Positions 58,301 through 64,000 of a stretch of DNA of 64,000 nucleotides are shown here, piece after piece. The notes under the pieces were generated by a model. It saw nothing but the letters and a program-made list of their open reading frames with translations, was not told the DNA's origin and searched no databases. The stretch is from Dillenia suffruticosa. Taxonomy: Eukaryota > Streptophyta > Magnoliopsida > Dilleniales > Dilleniaceae. Numbering within the stretch: position 1 is the first letter of the stretch; every line of letters begins with the position of its first letter. Where the stretch lies: contig JAVTVX010000012.1 of NCBI GenBank assembly GCA_033439265.1, positions 18,486,501-18,550,500 on the forward strand, written 5' to 3'. Position numbers and translations under genes: made by a program.

Positions 58301-61300
58301 ATTAAATATTAAGAGATATAATCAAGTTGAGGCACTTAATTCCTAGGCCAGTGCTTACATCATTGTAACAGAACCTTAACTATTAAAATCATCACAAAGG
58401 TTACAAACGAACTAGCTAAATGAGTATTCCTTTATAGGCATTTGATGTTAATGACTTTATCTTTATGGAGGAAGGAGACACAATATTGTTAATGACAACA
58501 TGGAGCAAAACGTTTAATTCCACCCTTCTAATCATTTTACACGCCATAAGGTTAGTGGAATCCTATAGTATGTTACTGTATTATACTTAAAAATTGCTAA
58601 TTATCTGGCTTACTTTTTGCAACCTTGTTTACCCATACACCCTACATTGACCCTCCATTGGAAGGTTCGGCTTTTTCCTTTTTTGTGTATGTTGCCCCAA
58701 GTGTGAACATATGATGTGAATCACACTAACCAAGCGGGTTGGATGAAATGGAAAAGTGCATTTGGAGTTTTTTTTGCGATCGCATGATGTCATTACAGTT
58801 AAAAGGAAAGTTTTATAGAACCGCAATAAAACTTGTATTATCATATGGCATTGAGTGTTCGACAATTACTACTATAATCAAGACTAGTTACTACCACTAA
58901 AGTTCAGAGTGAGCACTTCATAGATCTGCAGTAAGCACTTCATAAAAATTGATTTGTTTGGCCCTTGATTTCGATTCCTGAACTTGTGTCACGGTGCACT
59001 ATGAGATTAAGACTCAGTTTGTTGTTATTATGTGTATATTGCCCCACAAGGGAAGGGAGTTGGGGCTTTGGTTGAACGATATTGTAGTATATTATATACC
59101 ACTTACATCATGCCAATTCAAAAAAAAATAAAAAAAATAAAAAGAAAGATCATTAGAAGATTGTAGCGCAGTATCAGATTAAACAAAATAAAACAACAAA
59201 AAAGAGTAATCAATAATAATCCCCTGATTCTAAAGACTTAGATGGTATACCATGGGTTTCACTTGAAGCAAGAGGAGTGAAAGGCTGAACATCAAGCTTT
59301 TCAAGATCAGCAGATGACCTTTTGGATCTCCGCTTCATCAAAAAGAAGGCTAGGACTGCCCCAACAATTAAAATGGATATGACAATTCCAGCTACAGCCC
59401 CGCCTCCTAACCCTGGTCTCTTGCTGCCACCACCACCACCATTGTTGGACCCAGAATTGTTATTAGAGTGATGATTTCTTTTAGTAGTGGAGGCTGGTGG
59501 TGTCCCTGGTGGAGGCGGAGGTGCAGGTCCAGAGTTCCAGGAGTTACCATCGCTCCTGTCATGCACATTAAAAATAAGACCAATAGAGCAATATGATTTA
59601 CATGACAGGATAAAAATTCTTCTGCATAACTTAAAAGGAAAACACAGGTGATTGATGAAGTGCTCACTGCAGATTTATGCTTTTTAATTGTTCAGGAATC
59701 CAGCCACTGAAGTGGTTATTTGTAACATTCCTAATCAATTTAGGATGAAAGAAATCAAAGGGCAAACAAATCATTATTAAGGGCAAATACAAAAGGACTA
59801 GGTCAAAATGGATTTATAGGTTACTCAACAGATTATCAAGTGGAAGATTGGCAAGAACATTAATTGTGCCAGTAAACTGGTTGTTCTGCAAATACCTGCA
59901 TCAAAGTAATATGGCAATCAAGTGAAGCCAAATAATCAATAATATGTCAGACCAGGTTCTTGTCAACTTACATGTTTGTCATACTTGAAAGCGAGCTAAA
60001 ACTATTGGGCAGATCACCCGTCAGAGAATTGGAAGAGAGATCCCTGAAGCATGGAAAATATTTATCATAGTTTGTCCTCTTTGAGAAAATTGTAACCATT
60101 AAACAACAAAATACAGCTAAGTTGGACTTGTACTGGCTTCACGAACAGAACAGATAAATTGATGGTACCATTTCTTTAAACAATTTTTAACAAAGACCAA
60201 GGATACAAAAGGAAAACAAAATAATCACAGTGCTAGTTCATCTTATCCATTAAATATAAGAAAGACTCCCTTTCTTCTAGACTACTCTTTTCATTCCCAA
60301 AGAACAGAAGAAAGCCAGATCATGGAAGCAGTCCTATCATGTCAAATCAGAGATGTGTTTTCTTCTAATGTTGAATCACCCCCAGCTTTCCGATCTTGTT
60401 ATTTTTCGATAATATTTTAATGCTCTCAGATCTTTGTGCTTGGAGACCATATCTCCATTTGACCCATTGTAATACAGCAGAATTACTATCCTGAAGGTAG
60501 CACCCTCTACATACACGTGGGAGGAATGATCAAGTAATTTATCTCTACTTCAGTGAATTCTTAAGTTGACCAACTTCAATTTCAACCATCTAAAGGAGAC
60601 AGAATCACAAACAGTACAAGACCAGGGAATAGGTCTAGCACAAGCAGGTACCATAACACAGCATGCAATAATGGAAGAACTACATGATAACAAAATGCAT
60701 TGTGTGATTTAACTCAAGAAAATAAACTTGAGACCTAATTACTAACTTATTCAGGAGGAAATGATTATCTTTCTACAAAATTATTTAGGAGTAATCACGT
60801 TGTTAATTTCAAATCATAATGGGAAAATACAGTCTTTAGGATCACTTTTATAGTTGAGAGTCAGGGTGAAGAACTCACAATGTTGAGAGGCTAGAGAGCT
60901 GTCCAAACATGTCCCCAACTTGACCCTGGAGTTGATTGTGGCTCATGTTCCTACACTCGATTCCCAAAATGTATAACTCAACTTTCTAATGACGTTTCTA
61001 TTGCTTCCATCGAAAGATGAACAAGTTCAAGCTTTACTCACAGATATTTTAAAGAAGTCATCGAAGTAATTGAATAAGGGACGCCCCCATTAAAGTTGTT
61101 TCCAGCCAGATTTCTGAATTAGAAGAGAGTTAATAAAGAAGATATTTCAAATTCTGATATACAGAAACAAATAAGGCAAACAATATAGAAGCATACAATT
61201 GTTGCACGTTTGGAGGGAGGCCATAAGGTATCTGGTTTCCAAAATTGTTATTGCTCACATCTCTGCAGTTTAATCATTCAGCAAATGAAGATAATAATGC

Positions 61301-61666
61301 CTTTCAAAAAAGGTATGAAATAAAGTAAATAACTAGCAAAAAACCCTCAAAGAAATTTCCCTTACAGGTTTACCAGTGATGTGAGACTTGAGAGCTGGTA
61401 ACCAAGCGAACCAGTAAGGCTAAGGCTAGGTAACTTGCTGGTAGAAAAGAAGAGCATAGAAATGCATCATAAGCCAGCAGAATTGGTGTAAAGAGAAGCA
61501 TGCAAAATCAGGAAGGACAAGGAAAAAAATCACTAGCCAAAATCACATTTCTTTAACTGCTGAGCCTGAGCAAGTAATGCCTTTCCAAGAATCTCCACAA
61601 GGATCACCACCAGTTGAACTCCATTTGGTTAGCTGAGGTGGTAAATTCAAACTACTAAACATAACC
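49352..61666 (-). CDS. SRF: STRUBBELIG-receptor-family LRR receptor (pseudo)kinase, 5' exon missing
   Basis: Exons in coding order: 61,547-61,666 (LRR N-cap, [14 protein letters not shown]); 61,366-61,437, 61,197-61,262, 61,042-61,113, 60,879-60,950, 59,972-60,043, 59,830-59,895 and 59,668-59,730 (one LRR each); 59,251-59,555 (proline-rich stretch, transmembrane [18 protein letters not shown]); 56,604-56,884 (juxtamembrane, Gly-rich loop [13 protein letters not shown]); 56,056-56,327 (LAVKKI lysine); 54,442-54,574; 50,243-50,361 ([24 protein letters not shown]); 50,001-50,157; 49,352-49,501 with stop. Phases agree at every junction and no stop interrupts the frame, giving about 672 codons, near SRF6/SRF7 length once a signal-peptide exon is added. 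HINIKSAN replaces HRD and SDCG replaces DFG, the atypical kinase known for this family. Such plasma-membrane receptors act in cell-wall and organ-development signalling. Exon 54,442-54,574 joins the next after NAEQ, skipping some residues (see findings). Confidence 0.9.
50364..51899. other. SRF intron, noncoding part
   Basis: Homologous to 16,850-18,480. It carries a CA-type tract at about 50,990-51,020 and AT-rich runs. No element ends are visible. Confidence 0.7.
51467..51497. repeat. (GAC)n microsatellite
   Basis: About nine or ten GAC/ACG triplets stand in the SRF intron. Block A has only a short ATGACGACAACGACAAC run there (18,048-18,065). Confidence 0.85.
51900..53210 (-). mobile_element. 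RTE-type LINE fragment (copy B)
   Basis: Minus-strand RT relics are clear. About 53,060-52,740 gives [20 protein letters not shown], then [13 protein letters not shown] and a [12 protein letters not shown] block. About 52,510-52,230 gives [13 protein letters not shown], then [32 protein letters not shown] and LLYG. This is the order of plant RTE-clade reverse transcriptases. Stops are frequent. The element was present before duplication (copy at 18,480) and lies within an SRF intron. Confidence 0.85.
53565..54425 (+). mobile_element. L1-type LINE fragment (copy B)
   Basis: Plus-strand RT relics include [20 protein letters not shown] and [15 protein letters not shown] (about 54,140-54,240). 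It ends only about 20 bp from the splice donor of SRF exon 54,442-54,574. It has a matching copy at 24,387-25,250. Confidence 0.8.
54575..56055. other. SRF intron
   Basis: Noncoding. It contains the empty sites for two block-A insertions: CACTA at about 55,125 and copia at about 55,925. Confidence 0.7.
56885..59250. other. SRF intron with no counterpart in block A
   Basis: Noncoding apart from the RTE fragment below. The phrase GAACTTGTGTCACAGTGCAC recurs at about 57,670 and, with one change, 58,980, suggesting a small dispersed repeat. There is an A-rich run at about 59,126-59,150. Confidence 0.6.
58725..58870 (+). mobile_element. Short RTE-type LINE fragment
   Basis: Plus-strand translation gives [11 protein letters not shown], then LKGKFYR and YHMALSV-like sequence. 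This is the same C-terminal RT segment as in the larger RTE copies but in the opposite orientation. It is heavily truncated. Confidence 0.65.
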
Positions 61667-63290
61667 CTGAGAGCGGAAGCTGTAAATAAAAGGTTCCACA
61701 AGTTAGTGGTAGTAGATAATTATAAACTTCTTCTCTTAATCTTACCAGGTAACAACTCATTAAAACTATTATAACACTAATCATTGATAATGCTACATCC
61801 TTCCTTTTATGTGTTTCACTGAAGAAACAATGTAAACAGAATCTACACAAAACTTATCTTTTTTTCCCTCCACTATCTTAATTGTTAGTTCCAAACATCA
61901 GTAGTTTTTCAACAGGAGGTCTCCATGCTTGTTGGAATGTAAGATACTTGAATGGAGTTCTGCTGCAGTATGGGGACCCCATACCGCATGGCACACAACA
62001 ATGTTTATTTATGGTTCCCATTTCTTGGACCAAAAAAGTCCTGTTTTGGACAACAATGATTCATTCTTGTGCCTGGCACAAAAGGACCCATTGTTTTGTA
62101 TGGACTTTTGTTTTGTGCGACACCTTTGTTTTGGGCCGGGAATCATATTTGTGCAAGTAAGTCAAGCTATGCCATAAAGCACCAACATTACTATCACACA
62201 TGAGACACGACATGACAAAGTTGTAAGATAGTAAGTTACAAAGTGTCATATTGTAACATGTTGATATCACACCAACATGTTCATTTCTAGAAGTGTTTGT
62301 ATAATATAGGTTTTGTGTTTTTATTCCAACACTTTTTTTTTTTTTGAGCCAAGTGTCATAATGCTTTGCTTACTTGCTTTGTTGTCAAGTGCCCTATTTT
62401 GTGGCATTTACGGTAGGAACCCTCTTTAGCATCAAAAAAAAAAAAATCTCACTTGCTTGATCTCAGACAAATTTCTTTTGCCCCTCAATTAGCAACTAAC
62501 GGATAGAAGGTCACGTTCTGCTTAAGGTATCCCATTAAACATCTAGGGTCAAGGATGGGCAAGGTTTCTTCCAAGAGCTGAATTTAAGAACCCAGTTGAG
62601 GACTTTAGCAACTTCACATCAAACTAAAATTCCTCATCACAACCTGTAATAAATCATATTGTTTCTAGATAGACATAAAAAGAAATAGATGCTTGTCATA
62701 AATACACTCAAATAATTGCACCACAAAAACTATGTAACAACCTAGAAAAAATTGGTTGATCCAGGAAGAAAAATGAAAGCTTTAAAAGCATTAGAGAACA
62801 CAGCACTTCCACGATACACAATTATTATGATCGACAAGCAAATTAACCATATTCCACGACTTTCTAGTCCTATCACGGTGCAGCAATGCAGGCTCGTTGT
62901 GTCTCCTTGCCATGTGTGCTGTGTATTCTTTCCAATATATGAGCACTTTGCTAATTATCTTGTGTTGGAATCCATTCCAAGTATGCTTCCCAAGAGAAAC
63001 AGAAAATAAATAAATAAATAAATAAACAAGAAGTAACAAATATCTCTTGGAAGGAACCTGTGACTAATACATGGATCTCCAAGGAAACCGAATGCCTCTG
63101 CCACTAACCCCCCACCCCTTACATATATAACCATGTAAAAGAATCTTCCACCAACAATGCGCTATTTTTTATTTGTGAACTTAATATGGGGAAGGCCTAT
63201 ATTTACTACATGAGCTCAAGAGGATGACTTATGGTGAGAACGGATCCCATCCTCCTCTGCACTACATTTTAATAGATTTATTGAGTACTG
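61667..63290. other. Upstream region or first intron of the SRF gene
   Basis: No signal-peptide exon could be identified. The stretch is noncoding by eye, with T-run and A-run at about 62,332-62,346 and 62,435-62,448. The true first exon probably lies farther right or is too short to recognise. Confidence 0.5.
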
Positions 63291-63294
63291 TGCT

Positions 63295-63600
63295 TGATAA
63301 GGTAAGTGATAGACCGTTACTTCGGGTTGCAAGCTGGTAGGAGAGATGAAAAAAGTTCAGAAGTTTCTCTTCAGTTATTTGCAGATTTTGTGAACTTGGC
63401 CATGGCCGGTTCCAAACCCGGGTAAAGGAGGAAGGTTGCATAAAGTGGCCAGCCAGCGTAAAACTAAGGCAAATATTTATGTATAAATCATTTACAATAT
63501 TGTGCTAATTGAAATAAAGTATAATAGCATAAAACGAACCATATAGTCGACCCCATTTAGTGGGATAAAGATTTGATTATTATTGTTGTTGTATTTGCCA
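63295..63600 (+). mobile_element. RTE/SINE-type 3' tail
   Basis: A segment with GGCCATGGCCGGTTCCAAAC, CCGGGTAAAGGAGGAAGGTT and CAGCCAGCGTAAAAC leads to CCCATTTAGTGGGATAAAG, then ATTATTGTTGTTGT. From memory this is the recurrent 3' end of plant RTE LINEs and SINEs that share it. The coding part is missing. Confidence 0.55.
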
Positions 63601-63756
63601 ATTTTATTATCATGTTATGAGTGAATCCCAACTCTCATATGGAGAGTGCTAGGTTTGAAGCAATGTCTAGCACCAGTGTGAACCTCAAGAAGATTGAAAT
63701 TATTCTGATTGGAGAGTGCTATGGAGGACACACTAAACAAAGATGCAAAAGCAAAC

Positions 63757-63759
63757 AAT

Positions 63760-63804
<45 letters not shown>

Positions 63805-63820
63805 AGAGAGAGAGAGAGAA
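63757..63820. repeat. Poly(A) run followed by (GA)n
   Basis: About 45 consecutive A residues and then a GAGAGAGAGAGA run. The open frame with a poly-lysine stretch here is an artefact of the A-run. Confidence 0.95.
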
Positions 63821-64000
63821 AGCCAATGGTTTTTGGCTTAAATGCTGACCCACATTAGCTTCACGAATAAAAACCTCTTCACCCTCCTTCATCTTATGGC
63901 CAAAGAGTTGGCCTCCTCCCTTATTGCCTCCATCACATTTCAGCCACCATTTGCCTATTTTCTATCTACCTGTCTATCTTCTCTTGGATGCATTAAAGAG
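63821..64000. other. Unassigned right edge
   Basis: No exon or element was recognised on either strand. Confidence 0.5.

Larger units (their letters stand above)
41003..60735. repeat. Duplicated block B (source-like copy of block A)
   Basis: This is colinear with 12,108-37,911 as listed there. It lacks the six insertions found in block A and contains instead one 6.9-kb insertion (41,984-48,912). It includes the SRF exons from the C terminus to the LRR region. The gene continues past the right edge of the similarity, so this block looks like the original and block A the derived copy. Confidence 0.9.

Noticed and set aside
61882-62270. Overlapping open frames on both strands upstream of the SRF LRR exon
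   Set aside because: No signal peptide, no SRF N-terminal similarity and no suitable splice donor. They look like chance frames in an intron or promoter.
62791-63039. Minus-strand frame with a hydrophobic start, considered as the SRF signal-peptide exon
   Set aside because: The hydrophobic stretch comes from an ATAAATAAATAA run, and the sequence after it does not resemble the SRF N terminus or reach a usable donor.
63621-63848. Open frame with a long poly-lysine stretch
   Set aside because: It is the translation of a poly(A) run of about 45 bases.

Overview
This window looks like nuclear DNA of a flowering plant, most likely a eudicot. It is AT-rich, its genes carry many introns, and it is dominated by transposable elements: CACTA, MULE-type and hAT-type MITEs, Ty1/copia, L1 and RTE LINEs, and tRNA-type SINEs. 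All identifications are from reading the sequence and from memory of the families; no database search was run.

The one host gene that looks intact is a STRUBBELIG-RECEPTOR FAMILY (SRF) leucine-rich-repeat receptor kinase on the minus strand. Fifteen exons can be placed between 49,352 and 61,666, and every exon junction keeps frame. The signal-peptide exon was not found and probably lies beyond 64,000.

The window is organised by a large duplication. Block B (about 41,003-60,735) carries most of the SRF gene. Block A (about 12,108-37,911), in the same orientation, is a decayed partial copy. Each block shows the other one's empty sites, which gives a relative chronology. L1 and RTE fragments are shared, so they predate the duplication. 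A solo copia LTR, a rearranged copia element, an endogenous caulimovirid fragment, two CACTA elements and a young copia element entered only block A. A 6.9-kb insertion entered only block B.

That block-B insertion (41,984-48,912) is the most striking feature. It carries intron-bearing fragments of three unrelated genes on one strand: a CLPP5-like plastid protease, a DUF266/GT14 glycosyltransferase, and a serine carboxypeptidase-like gene lying inside the glycosyltransferase fragment. It ends in a hairpin followed by CTAG and sits between A and T. This looks like a Helitron with multi-gene capture, although its 5' end is not canonical.

Layout. 1-980: right part of a CACTA-type element. 985-12,107: L1 LINEs on both strands, a hAT-like MITE and a SINE. 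12,108-37,911: block A with the SRF pseudogene and its insertions. 37,912-40,843: a fragment of a DLN-motif nuclear protein gene and a PPR pseudogene split by a 409-bp MITE with a perfect 9-bp target duplication. 41,003-60,735: block B. 60,736-64,000: the 5' side of the SRF gene plus an RTE-type 3' tail.

A second recurrent pattern is that all three CACTA-type elements contain a tRNA-like pair of Pol III A and B boxes beside a very GC-rich tract. A third is that the caulimovirid fragment holds two movement-protein pieces head to head, making an inverted repeat that could be transcribed into a hairpin RNA.
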